DNA from: JBDHWG01 sp046328505
Lineage (GTDB): Bacteria > Chloroflexota > Anaerolineae > Epilineales > JAHCIE01
Reading direction: 5' to 3'
Assembly: GCA_046328505.1 (NCBI GenBank)
Contig: JAXLWL010000002.1
Coordinates: 620,001 to 684,000 of the forward strand
Length of the DNA: 64,000 bases
The notes beneath the pieces are model-generated. The model had not been told where the DNA came from, made no database searches, and saw only the letters and a list, made by a program, of their open reading frames with translations. How positions within the stretch are numbered: position 1 is the stretch's first letter; every line of letters starts with the position of its first letter. Shown piece after piece: positions 51,056 to 59,462 of this stretch. A program made the position numbers and the translations under genes.

Positions 51056-52144
51056 CTACACCGGGATCGCGTCGCACCAGCTCTGCCGCGTGGTTGTCAG
51101 GCGGCGTCCCTGTTCGAGCGCATCGAGGGCGACCAGGGCGAGGTATGTGTCCTGGCAGGCTTCGGCCAGAGGGTAGAACGGCTCGCCGGTCTCGACATAA
51201 CGCGCCATCTTGAGAAGAGAGGTCCCCACGGCGATCTCGTCGTCCGAGAGAGTCGCCGGCGCGAGCGGGTTCTCGTACAGCCACTCCTCGCCGGCCTGTA
51301 TCCCCTTCAGATACTTGCCCTCCAGGTTGCCGTTGGCCCCGGTCTCGTGGCGGACGAAGCTGAGATGGATAGGCGTCTTGAAGTCCCGCAAGTAGCTGGC
51401 GTGCAGGTCGATGATCTCGCCCCGCTCGCCGCGTACCAGCAGCCTCTGGCCCCGGACCCACGAAAAATACTGGTCCCCCGTGAAGTCAAAGATACCCAGC
51501 CTATCGCCGAAATCGAAAATCGTGATGTCCTGCGACGAGGTCTTGACGGCTTCATGGGTGGGGCCGCCATAGCGCCCCGGGCCTTCGACCAGCGGTGACT
51601 GAAATCGGCGCGTCTCGACGGTGGCATCCTCGAATGTAACGCCCAGGAAATGGCGTATCAGACTCACACCGTGGTAGCCGTGCGCGACAGAGACCTGTGC
51701 CTGCGACACTCGGCCGAGCTTTCCCGTGGCGACGAGATTGAGGCGCGCGGCGTGGTGAGGCTGAAAGATGTACTGCTCCGCTACCTGAACCTGGGCGCCG
51801 CCCACGTCTTTCCACAACTCGTTCAAGCCTTCGACAGTCGGCGCCGGAGGCGTCTCCGAGAGAACAGCGGTGTTGAGGTCAACGATCTGTCGGATGAGGG
51901 CGGGGTTGACATCCCGGGGAACCGACGTGATAACGAACGACGGACGCGTCGCGTCGATCAGCTGCTTTACAGAGGCGAAGACCGGAACGCCGAAGCGTTC
52001 GCCCACCTCCTCGGCGTGGGACGAGGTCCCCCGTACGAGTCCTGTCACCCTAAACCAGTTGGGCGTGGCGGCTGCGATACGCAGAAAGAACTCGGCGCGC
52101 CAGCCCGCGCCGACGATGCCGAATTCGGTAGGGGTCATGTTCAT
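51056..52144 (-). CDS. Gfo/Idh/MocA-family protein with altered EKP motif
   Basis: A 362-residue Rossmann-fold protein. It opens EFGIVGAGWRAEFFLRIAA, the nucleotide-binding site, and contains the family's beta domain (QVSVAHGYHGVSLIRHFLG). At the position of the usual EKP catalytic motif it reads LSETPPAPT, so the catalytic lysine is missing. It may act as a non-canonical reductase or as a binding protein. ATG 52144 has GGAG six bases upstream. The frame remains open to 52546, but that extension is basic and unlike the family. The 277-base gap upstream shows no other gene. A rare-sugar role is only inferred from the family. Confidence 0.83.
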   Translation of the reverse strand: MNMTPTEFGIVGAGWRAEFFLRIAAATPNWFRVTGLVRGTSSHAEEVGERFGVPVFASVKQLIDATRPSFVITSVPRDVNPALIRQIVDLNTAVLSETPPAPTVEGLNELWKDVGGAQVQVAEQYIFQPHHAARLNLVATGKLGRVSQAQVSVAHGYHGVSLIRHFLGVTFEDATVETRRFQSPLVEGPGRYGGPTHEAVKTSSQDITIFDFGDRLGIFDFTGDQYFSWVRGQRLLVRGERGEIIDLHASYLRDFKTPIHLSFVRHETGANGNLEGKYLKGIQAGEEWLYENPLAPATLSDDEIAVGTSLLKMARYVETGEPFYPLAEACQDTYLALVALDALEQGRRLTTTRQSWCDAIPV

Positions 52145-52421
52145 ATGATTCTCCCAGGTGGCACGGCAATTGGGGTCTAGCTTCGGAATTATCCACTCTC
52201 CTCCTCCATAGTCAACCTGCAGCGCGACTCCGATTTGCCCCCCTCTTCCACGGCCGACCAGCCATTGCTTGCTTCCATGCTTGCGCCGCTCTTCCTGGAT
52301 GTGGTATTCTTGAGACATCTTTGTAGCGGCATCCGGCTGCCATATCGATTGGCGTGTCGCGCACATCAGCGAAGGATCCGCTTGTGTGGACAGGCGGCAT
52401 GGCAATCCACGGAGGGATACA

Positions 52422-53744
52422 TTGGCGCCTGAAGAATCGATGAGCGCGAAGGGCCTAGTGTGGCTGGCGCTCGTCGCGCTGGTCGCCGGTGCACTCACCG
52501 GCGTTGCCGGCGGACTATTTCGTCTCGCTTTGACCTGGGCCGACAAGGCCCGCGAAGCGGTGGTGGCCTACAGCCACGGCTACTCGTATCTTGGCTGGCT
52601 AATTCCGGTGCTCGCAGCTGCCTTCTGCGTTGGCGTGGCGCGTTTCCTCGTGCGCTTTCAACCACTCGCAGCCGGGAGCGGCGTTCAGCATGTTGAGGCA
52701 GTCATGCGGGGTCAGGCTGATCTGGCGCCGCCCGGTGTCATGCCCGTCAAGTTCTTTGGCGGCCTCCTTTCCATCGGCGCGGGTATGGCCTTGGGGCGCG
52801 AAGGGCCGACTGTCCAGATGGGCGCGGTCATCGGTTCCACGCTCGGACGATGGCTGCGGCTTAGCAAGGAGGACATCAGCGCATTGCAGGCGGCTACCGG
52901 CGGCGCCGGTCTGGGCGTCGCGTTCAATGCGCCACTGGGCGGGACTTTCTTCGTTTTCGAGGAAGTGTCCCATTACTTCCGAGTACGCCTGACGATCGTC
53001 ACGCTGCTTGCCTGCGGCATGGCGATAGCCGTGGCCCATCTCATTCTAGGCAATCCCATCGAGTTCGATGTCAGCCCACCCACTATCCCAGGGTTCTGGG
53101 CGCTGATACCCTATCTCGGCATGGGGCTCATTCTCGGTGCTCTCAGCGTCGCCTACAACCGCCTGATCGTGATCGGGCTGAACGTGTTCGAGAGCTTCAC
53201 GGCCTGGCCGGTGGAACTGCGCGCGGCGCTGGTCGGCGCCGTCGTAGGCGCCATTGCATGGTACGACCCCTGGCTCGTGGGCGGGGGCGATGTGATCAAT
53301 CAGAGAATTCTGTCAGCCGGAATCCCACTCACCACCCTGGCTATCGTATTCATACTGCGCTGGTTTCTAGGCCCCTTCTGCTACTCGGCCGGTACGCCAG
53401 GTGGTTTGTTCGCGCCACTGCTTGTCCTGGGCGCCGCTTTTGGTTTTCTATACGCCGGCGTGCTGCAAGCGCTGATGCCGGGGCTGGGTCTGCAACCGGT
53501 AGGCTTTGCCATCGTGGGTATGGCCGCCTTCTTTGTCGGCGTGGTGCGAGCGCCTCTGACCGGCATAGCATTGGTCGTTGAGATGACTGCCACCACATCT
53601 ATGCTAGTGCCGCTGCTCATCGCTGCATTCGGCGCCATGCTTGTGGCCACGTTGCTCGGAGGCGAACCGATCTATGATACACTGCGAGAGCGTATGTTGC
53701 GCAAAGACCCATCCGGCAAATCATTCGAAGCACTGGCTCGCTAA
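52422..53744 (+). CDS. ClC-family chloride/proton antiporter
   Basis: A 440-residue polytopic membrane protein. Chloride-site motifs are present: GSGVQHVEAVMRG (GSGIP-like), GREGPTVQMGA with the gating glutamate, and GTPGGLFAPLLVLGA. FVFEEVSHYF retains the inner proton-path glutamate, so exchange of chloride for protons, rather than a channel, is expected. No C-terminal CBS domains are present. TTG at 52422 is proposed as start, because GGAGG at 52411-52415 is six bases before it. The usual alternative, ATG 52440, has no convincing ribosome site. It is followed 98 bases later by a TRIC-type protein; together they may serve ion balance or acid and osmotic stress. Confidence 0.92.
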   Translation: MAPEESMSAKGLVWLALVALVAGALTGVAGGLFRLALTWADKAREAVVAYSHGYSYLGWLIPVLAAAFCVGVARFLVRFQPLAAGSGVQHVEAVMRGQADLAPPGVMPVKFFGGLLSIGAGMALGREGPTVQMGAVIGSTLGRWLRLSKEDISALQAATGGAGLGVAFNAPLGGTFFVFEEVSHYFRVRLTIVTLLACGMAIAVAHLILGNPIEFDVSPPTIPGFWALIPYLGMGLILGALSVAYNRLIVIGLNVFESFTAWPVELRAALVGAVVGAIAWYDPWLVGGGDVINQRILSAGIPLTTLAIVFILRWFLGPFCYSAGTPGGLFAPLLVLGAAFGFLYAGVLQALMPGLGLQPVGFAIVGMAAFFVGVVRAPLTGIALVVEMTATTSMLVPLLIAAFGAMLVATLLGGEPIYDTLRERMLRKDPSGKSFEALAR

Positions 53745-53773
53745 GAAATTGCTTTCTGTCACTTTGCTGGCGA

Positions 53774-53798
53774 CAAGCGCCTTCGACAGTGGCGCTTG
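53774..53798 (+). other. hairpin between the ClC and TRIC genes
   Basis: CAAGCGCC (53774-53781) and GGCGCTTG (53791-53798) form a perfect 8-bp stem with a nine-base loop. No T-run follows, so read-through into the TRIC gene is likely. Confidence 0.4.
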
Positions 53799-53842
53799 CG
53801 GGTCACGGATGTTCCGGTGGGCATTGTACGGAGGAACTGACA

Positions 53843-54463
53843 ATGGAGATATTCTGGGACTACGGGCTCGTCGCGATTGTCGCCTTCGCGATCACGGGCG
53901 TGCTCGCAGCTGCGCCGGTGACGCAAAGTATCCTCAGCTTGATTGCGCTGGGGGTGATCTCTGCCGTGGGCGGCGGTACGATCCGTGACCTTATCCTGGG
54001 CGTCCCGGTCTTCTGGCTGTCTCAGTTTCAGTACATATGGTTCGCCGTGGCAGGATCGCTGGTCGGCTTCGCGCTGATCGAGCTATTCAAGCGGTGGAAG
54101 AACCTTCTGCTGTATGTTGACGCGGTAGGTGTGGCATTACTTGGCGTGGAAGCGGCCAACAAATCGCTCGGGCTTGGTACGCATCCAGGCGTGGCCGTCA
54201 TGATGGGGCTTCTGACGGGGGTCGGCGGAGGTATCCTGCGCGATATGCTCGTCGACCGCCCGACGCTCCTGGTGGGGCGAGACCTCTACGTCACCCCAAT
54301 CGTTGTGGGGCTGATCGGGTATGTAGCGCTGCTGCACTTTGGGGTAGAACGGGGGATCAGCGAGCTAATAACCATCGTATTCATTTTCACTGTCCGCGCC
54401 GCCGCTATCCACTGGAACCTGGGTGTTCCGGATTGGCTGCACGTGCGGCGCGCGTTCGACTAG
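53843..54463 (+). CDS. TRIC/UPF0126-family membrane protein (monovalent cation channel-like)
   Basis: A 206-residue protein with about seven hydrophobic helices and the internal duplication of the family. The first unit has GGGTIRDLILGVPVFWL and the second GGGILRDMLVDRPTLL; each carries the GGGxxRD motif. Prokaryotic TRIC homologues conduct potassium or other monovalent cations. ATG 53843 follows GGAGG by eight bases; the longer frame from 53789 adds residues with no membrane character. The 250-base gap after it holds no gene; CCCC/GGGG arms around 54656-54671 form only a short stem. Confidence 0.88.
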   Translation: MEIFWDYGLVAIVAFAITGVLAAAPVTQSILSLIALGVISAVGGGTIRDLILGVPVFWLSQFQYIWFAVAGSLVGFALIELFKRWKNLLLYVDAVGVALLGVEAANKSLGLGTHPGVAVMMGLLTGVGGGILRDMLVDRPTLLVGRDLYVTPIVVGLIGYVALLHFGVERGISELITIVFIFTVRAAAIHWNLGVPDWLHVRRAFD

Positions 54464-54713
54464 CCGCCCGACGTTCGCCTGTCTCACGATCATCATTCGA
54501 AGATAGCTTGCCCGCATTCACCTCAGCCCTCACGCCACTTGCCTTCGCCTGATTCTGTCGCACTCCGCAAATGACACCACTGCCGCTCACCTCATACCGA
54601 GGCGTAGCGGTGGTGGCTTGGTCTGTGGGGTCTCTAGCCAATGCCAGAATTAACCACCCCTTAAAGTGGGGTTAACATGTGAGTGCTAGTCTGGACGCGA
54701 GGCGTCTTCATTT

Positions 54714-55946
54714 ATGCCACAACGCATTGCCGTTTGCCACTATGCCGGCCCACCCGTCGTCGGCGGCGTCGAATCCACAATCGCACACCATGCGCGCGGG
54801 CTGACCGATCTCGGCTACACAGTCCGGGTGGTGTCCGGCCGTGGGGCGCCCTTTGACGAGCGCATTGAGACCCTGATTGTTCCCCTCATCGACTCGACGC
54901 ATCCCGATATTCTCGCCGTTAAGCAATATCTTGACCGAGGCGTTGTTCCGCCCGCTTTCGAGCCGATGAGGGATACTCTCGTCGAGGCTCTGGCGGGTGC
55001 ATTCGCTGACTGCGACGTGGCTATCGTCCACAATGCGCACACAATGAATAAGAATCTCGCCCTCACGGCAGCCCTGGCGCAGCTGGACTCGCCGCGCCTC
55101 ATTGCCTGGTGTCACGACGTGGCCTGGACCAACCCTCAGTACCAATCGGAGCTTTACGACGGCTACCCGTGGGACCTGTTGCGTCAACCGTGGCCGGGCA
55201 CGCGCTACGTGACCGTGTCGGAGGCACGCCAGACCGAACTGGCCGACCTGCTCCATATCTCACCGGGCGAGATCGCGGTTGTCGGGCCGGGTGTCGATCC
55301 GGCACGCTTCCTGCGCTGGACGGCAACCACGCAGCGCATCGTTCAGACGCTCGGACTCCTGGATGCCGACGTCCTGCTCTACCTGCCCGCGCGCCTGACT
55401 CGCCGCAAGAACGTTGCGTTGGCCCTGCGCGTGCTCGCCGAGATGCGGCGGCAGTCGGGGCTCGACGTGCGCTTGATAGTTACCGGGCCGCCTGGCCCGC
55501 ACAACCCGGCCAATCCCGGCTATCTCGGCGAGCTGCTGGCATTGCGCCGCCAGCTTGGTCTTGAGACCGCCGCCCATTTTCTGTACGAAATGGACGACCC
55601 ACCGTTGGTGCCGGATGATGACGCGATCGCCGATCTGTACCGCATCTGCGACGTGCTGTTCTTCCCCAGCTTCCAGGAAGGCTTCGGTATCCCAATGCTA
55701 GAGGCAGGGTTGTCAGGAATGCTTATCTTCTGCTCGGACATCCTCGCGCTGCGAGCCAGCGGGCTTGACGACGCCGCCTACTTCGACCCCGCCGGCGATC
55801 CACCGCAAGCTATCGCTGCTCGCGTCCTCGCGGCCCTTGCGTCGTCGCCGGGCCACCGTCTCAGGCGGCGCGTGCGCCAATCGTATCGTTGGGAGGCCAT
55901 CGTTCGCGAGCGCCTCGTCCCACTGATCAAGGAGCAACATGACTAG
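54714..55946 (+). CDS. GT4-family glycosyltransferase (GT-B fold)
   Basis: A 410-residue glycosyltransferase. The N-terminal half has VGGVESTIAHHARGLTDLGYTVRVVSG and AIVHNAHTMNKNLAL. The C-terminal half has RLTRRKNVALALRVLAEM, VRLIVTGPPGPHN and FFPSFQEGFGIPMLEAGLSG, the EX7E-type donor-binding region of GT4 enzymes. The gene begins a five-gene operon and overlaps the next gene by eight bases. Neighbours that handle glucosylglycerate suggest a sugar-nucleotide-dependent transfer to glycerate-type or further glycosylated products, but the acceptor cannot be read from sequence. Only weak GAGG precedes the ATG. Confidence 0.87.
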   Translation: MPQRIAVCHYAGPPVVGGVESTIAHHARGLTDLGYTVRVVSGRGAPFDERIETLIVPLIDSTHPDILAVKQYLDRGVVPPAFEPMRDTLVEALAGAFADCDVAIVHNAHTMNKNLALTAALAQLDSPRLIAWCHDVAWTNPQYQSELYDGYPWDLLRQPWPGTRYVTVSEARQTELADLLHISPGEIAVVGPGVDPARFLRWTATTQRIVQTLGLLDADVLLYLPARLTRRKNVALALRVLAEMRRQSGLDVRLIVTGPPGPHNPANPGYLGELLALRRQLGLETAAHFLYEMDDPPLVPDDDAIADLYRICDVLFFPSFQEGFGIPMLEAGLSGMLIFCSDILALRASGLDDAAYFDPAGDPPQAIAARVLAALASSPGHRLRRRVRQSYRWEAIVRERLVPLIKEQHD

Positions 55947-57762
55947 CACATACGAGAGAGTATTGGTAGCGCTTTCGGACAGCGCCAGGCTCGATGCGTG
56001 GCTGGACCTGGCAGCGCGCCTGGTCGCGAAAGACGGCGAGGTCTGCTTGCGCGGGATGGTCGCGGTGCTGGAGGGGCAGTCACTGAGTGAGGGGGCAGGC
56101 CAGGCGCGGCAGTGGCGCGAGGCCCTGGAGCTGGCGGCGGAGCGATCGCAAGCCATCTGTTTTGGGGAACACCGCGCCTATGTAGACTATGCGCCGCTGC
56201 GCAGCGTCCTGGAGGAGACGTCGGCGGGGGCGGCTGACCTCGTCATCGTTCAGTGGGAAGGCCCCGATGCGCTCACGGGCGGCCTTGGGAGTGACGAGAT
56301 CCTGGCGTCGGCCCAATGCGATGTGTTGCTCCTCGCTCGCTTCCCTGGGCCACCGGCCGGCCCGGTTCTGCTGCCTCTGCGCGGCGGACCCAATCAGTCC
56401 CTCGGCCTCTCGGTGGCCAACGCTCTGGCCGGCGGATCGTCGGTCACGCTCCTGCACGCCGTCGACAAGCATACCAGGCGGTCTGCCGCAGCGAGCCTCG
56501 AAGTCTTCATGCTGGACGAGCCGGGCGTAGCGCGGACCGTGCAGACGAGCGCTGACATTGTCGATGGTATTCTCGCCGAGGCAGCTTCGCACCATGGCAT
56601 TGTGCTGGGAGCCGCGCCACGGGAGCTTGCTGATGGGCGCGACCCAATCGGCCCGGTGATCGAGCGCGTTTTTCGAAAGACACGCCTCCCTGTTGCCGTC
56701 GTGCGCGCCTACCAGCCCGAGCCTTTGCTGTTCCACTCCCCGCAGGTCCGGTCGCTCCCGCCCGCCAGCCTGTCGACGCGTGTGGATCGCTGGTTCGCCG
56801 AGAATACATTCCACTACAGCGAGTTCGCCGACCTCGGCGCGCTCATGGCTTTGAAGGAGAGGCAGGGCCTGACCATCAGCATTGGGCTGCCCGCACTTAA
56901 CGAGGAAGCGACCGTTGGCGGGGTGATCCAGACGCTCAAGACGGCGCTCATGGACGACATACCCTTCGTCGACGAAATCGCGCTCATCGACAGCGCCTCG
57001 ACCGACAGGACCGTCACCATTGCCGAAGACCTCGGTATTCCGGTCTATAGGCACCCGGAGATTCTGCCGGAGACAGGCACGTATCGGGGCAAAGGTGAGG
57101 CGCTGTGGAAGAGTCTGCACGTTCTCAAGGGCGACATCGTGGTCTGGGTGGATACGGACGTGACGAATATGCACCCGCGCTTCATTTACGGCCTCGTCGG
57201 TCCGCTGCTTAAGTATTCTCAGCTACAATACGTCAAGGGCTTCTATCGTCGGCCGCTCGAAGTAGGCCAGAGCCTTCAGGCCGTCGGCGGCGGACGAGTC
57301 ACAGAACTTGTCGCCCGCCCGATGTTCAATCTGTTCTACCCAGAATTATCGGGTATCATTCAGCCGCTGTCCGGCGAATACGCCGGCCGGCGCTCGGCGC
57401 TCGAACAGGTGCCGTTCTTCACCGGCTACGGAGTCGAAACGGCGCTGCTCGTCGATCTCTATGAGCTCTTCGGTCTGGAGGGGTTGGCTCAGACCGACCT
57501 GGATGTGCGCGTGCATCACAACCAGTCGCTCGTGGACCTGAGCAAGATGTCGTTTGCTATTCTGCAGGTGCTCATCGGACGGATGGAGGAGCGCTACGCT
57601 CTGCAATTGCTCGACAAGGCGAATCGTAGCCTGAAGCTGATCATACAGGAGCCGGACAGATTTGGCCTGGAGATCCAGGCCATTGGCGACGTGGAGCGGC
57701 CTCCGATCATTACCGTCCCCGCTTACCGAGAACTACATGACCACCATTACACCCGAGCTTGA
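55939..57762 (+). CDS. gpgS: glucosyl-3-phosphoglycerate synthase fused to N-terminal universal-stress-protein-like region
   Basis: A 607-residue fusion. Residues about 1-270 contain two segments resembling universal stress proteins (YERVLVALSDSARLDAWLDL; GPVLLPLRGGPNQSLGLSVANAL; HGIVLGAAPRELADG). Residues about 300-560 are a GT81 glycosyltransferase like GpgS, which makes glucosyl-3-phosphoglycerate from an NDP-glucose and 3-phosphoglycerate. Motifs are GLPALNEEATVGGVIQTL, LIDSASTDRT, the metal-binding VWVDTDVTN and PLSGEYAGRR. Stand-alone GpgS proteins are around 320-400 residues, so the N-terminal extension is unusual. ATG 55939 overlaps the upstream gene by eight bases, and the 3' end overlaps the phosphorylase by 26 bases. 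Confidence 0.88.
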   Translation: MTSTYERVLVALSDSARLDAWLDLAARLVAKDGEVCLRGMVAVLEGQSLSEGAGQARQWREALELAAERSQAICFGEHRAYVDYAPLRSVLEETSAGAADLVIVQWEGPDALTGGLGSDEILASAQCDVLLLARFPGPPAGPVLLPLRGGPNQSLGLSVANALAGGSSVTLLHAVDKHTRRSAAASLEVFMLDEPGVARTVQTSADIVDGILAEAASHHGIVLGAAPRELADGRDPIGPVIERVFRKTRLPVAVVRAYQPEPLLFHSPQVRSLPPASLSTRVDRWFAENTFHYSEFADLGALMALKERQGLTISIGLPALNEEATVGGVIQTLKTALMDDIPFVDEIALIDSASTDRTVTIAEDLGIPVYRHPEILPETGTYRGKGEALWKSLHVLKGDIVVWVDTDVTNMHPRFIYGLVGPLLKYSQLQYVKGFYRRPLEVGQSLQAVGGGRVTELVARPMFNLFYPELSGIIQPLSGEYAGRRSALEQVPFFTGYGVETALLVDLYELFGLEGLAQTDLDVRVHHNQSLVDLSKMSFAILQVLIGRMEERYALQLLDKANRSLKLIIQEPDRFGLEIQAIGDVERPPIITVPAYRELHDHHYTRA

Positions 57763-59428
57763 ACGACGTCTCATTGAAGACCTGTACAGCGTCTACGGCG
57801 CGGAAGTCGCCCTAGGGTCGCTACACATTATTCGCCGCCTGATTGAGAAGCACCCGATTCCGCCGCGCGACAACCCGCTGGACGAGCGTAGCGTCCTGCT
57901 GATCGCCTACGGCGACCATGTGCACGCGGAGGGAGCCGCGCCTCTAACCGCGCTCGACCGCTTCTGTCACGAGTACCTGCGTGACCTAATCTCCGGGGTC
58001 CACATTCTCCCGTTCTACCCGTTCACCTCTGACGACGGTTTCTCGGTCGTAGACTATCTCGCCGTCAATCCGGCCCTCGGCGGCTGGGCGGATATCGCGC
58101 GACTTGGCGCCGACTTTCGACTGATGTTCGACCTCGTCTTGAACCACATCTCATCGGCCAGCGCCTGGTTTCAGGCCTTCTTGCGGGACGAAGCGCCGTA
58201 CCGCGACTACTTCATCACCCCGGATAGCACGTCCGATCTGGCCATGGTTGTGCGCCCGCGCACGCACCCGCTCCTGACGTCATTCGACACGGCGGCCGGG
58301 CGGCGTTCCGTCTGGACCACATTCAGCGCGGACCAGATCGACCTCAACTACGACAACCCCGCGGTCCTGCTCGATATGCTGGACATCTTGCTCACGTATG
58401 TGGAGCGCGGCGCGGATTTTGTGCGCCTGGACGCAATCGCATATCTATGGAAGACCCTTGGAACGACGTGTATTCACCTGCCGCAGACTCACGCGGTTGT
58501 TCGCGTCATGCGCGCCGTGCTCGATGCGGCGGCGCCCTGGGTCAAGCTCATCACGGAGACGAACGTTCCGCACCAGGATAACATAACCTATTTCGGCGAT
58601 GGCGCGAACGAGGCGAGCCTGGTCTACCAGTTCGCGTTGCCGCCGCTGACGCTGCATGCCCTACAGACCGGCCGGGCCGGGACGCTGAGCGCCTGGGCGA
58701 GCACGCTAACGACCCCGTCGGCGCAGACGACGTTCTTCAATTTCACGGCCTCCCACGATGGCATCGGGGTGCAGCCGGCGCGTGGGCTACTCGCGGGAGA
58801 CGAGATTGAGGCTGTCATCGAGCGCGTGCGCGCACACGGTGGAATGGTTTCCTATAAAACGAACTCGGACGGCTCGCTTAGCCCATATGAGTTGAATTGC
58901 ACCTACTTCGACGCTCTCTCCGCGCCGGGAGACCCGCACGCGGACCTTCGCTTCATCGCGTCGCAGGCAATTATGTTGGCGTTGGCGGGCGTACCGGGTA
59001 TATACTTGCCAAGCCTGTTCGGCGCGCGTAACTGGCAGGCCGGTGTACGCGTCACCGGCCACGCCCGAACCATCAACCGCCAGAAGTTCGACCTGTCGCT
59101 GCTCATGGAGCGGCTGGCGTCGCCGCGTTCTCAGGCCGGCCGCGTCTTTCGCCGCTATAGCGACCTCCTGCGGCTCCGCCGCGCCCACGCCGCGTTTCAC
59201 CCAAATGCCGCTCAACGTGTTCTCGATGTGCATCCGTCTGTCTTCGCCGTCGAGCGCCAGTCGGTGGATGGAGCGGAGCGCGTGTTGGCGCTGCACAACG
59301 TGAGTAGTCACGAAGTCACCATTACTCTGCCGGACGGGAATTGGCTCGACTTGCAGAGACGGTCGAGGCATAGCGGCGGCTTCGCGCTTGCGCCGTATCA
59401 AGTCGCCTGGCTCTGCGCGCTGGAATGA
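57737..59428 (+). CDS. GH13 sucrose-phosphorylase-family enzyme, probably glucosylglycerate phosphorylase
   Basis: A 563-residue glycoside phosphorylase of the GH13_18 group. Catalytic residues are visible: nucleophile Asp in VRLDAIAYLWK, acid/base Glu in LITETNVPHQDNITYFGDG and the stabilising Asp in TASHDGIGV. GH13_18 includes sucrose, sucrose-6-phosphate and glucosylglycerate phosphorylases. The neighbours (GpgS, a GH63-type hydrolase and a phosphatase) favour glucosylglycerate as substrate, giving glucose 1-phosphate and glycerate. ATG 57737 lies inside the end of gpgS; the frame is open further upstream but only antisense-like sequence is added. Confidence 0.88.
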   Translation: MTTITPELERRLIEDLYSVYGAEVALGSLHIIRRLIEKHPIPPRDNPLDERSVLLIAYGDHVHAEGAAPLTALDRFCHEYLRDLISGVHILPFYPFTSDDGFSVVDYLAVNPALGGWADIARLGADFRLMFDLVLNHISSASAWFQAFLRDEAPYRDYFITPDSTSDLAMVVRPRTHPLLTSFDTAAGRRSVWTTFSADQIDLNYDNPAVLLDMLDILLTYVERGADFVRLDAIAYLWKTLGTTCIHLPQTHAVVRVMRAVLDAAAPWVKLITETNVPHQDNITYFGDGANEASLVYQFALPPLTLHALQTGRAGTLSAWASTLTTPSAQTTFFNFTASHDGIGVQPARGLLAGDEIEAVIERVRAHGGMVSYKTNSDGSLSPYELNCTYFDALSAPGDPHADLRFIASQAIMLALAGVPGIYLPSLFGARNWQAGVRVTGHARTINRQKFDLSLLMERLASPRSQAGRVFRRYSDLLRLRRAHAAFHPNAAQRVLDVHPSVFAVERQSVDGAERVLALHNVSSHEVTITLPDGNWLDLQRRSRHSGGFALAPYQVAWLCALE

Positions 59429-59462
59429 GCGCGGCAGCCGGCAAGTGGAGCGAAAATCGCAC

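Noticed and set aside
52145..52546. Upstream extension of the Gfo/Idh/MocA frame, including an ATG near 52318
   Set aside because: It is basic and low-complexity, unlike the family, and overlaps the ClC start region; GGAG directly precedes ATG 52144.
54649..54675. TTAACC...GGTTAAC symmetry before the glycosyltransferase
   Set aside because: Arms pair for only about five bases without bulges; too short to call an operator or terminator.
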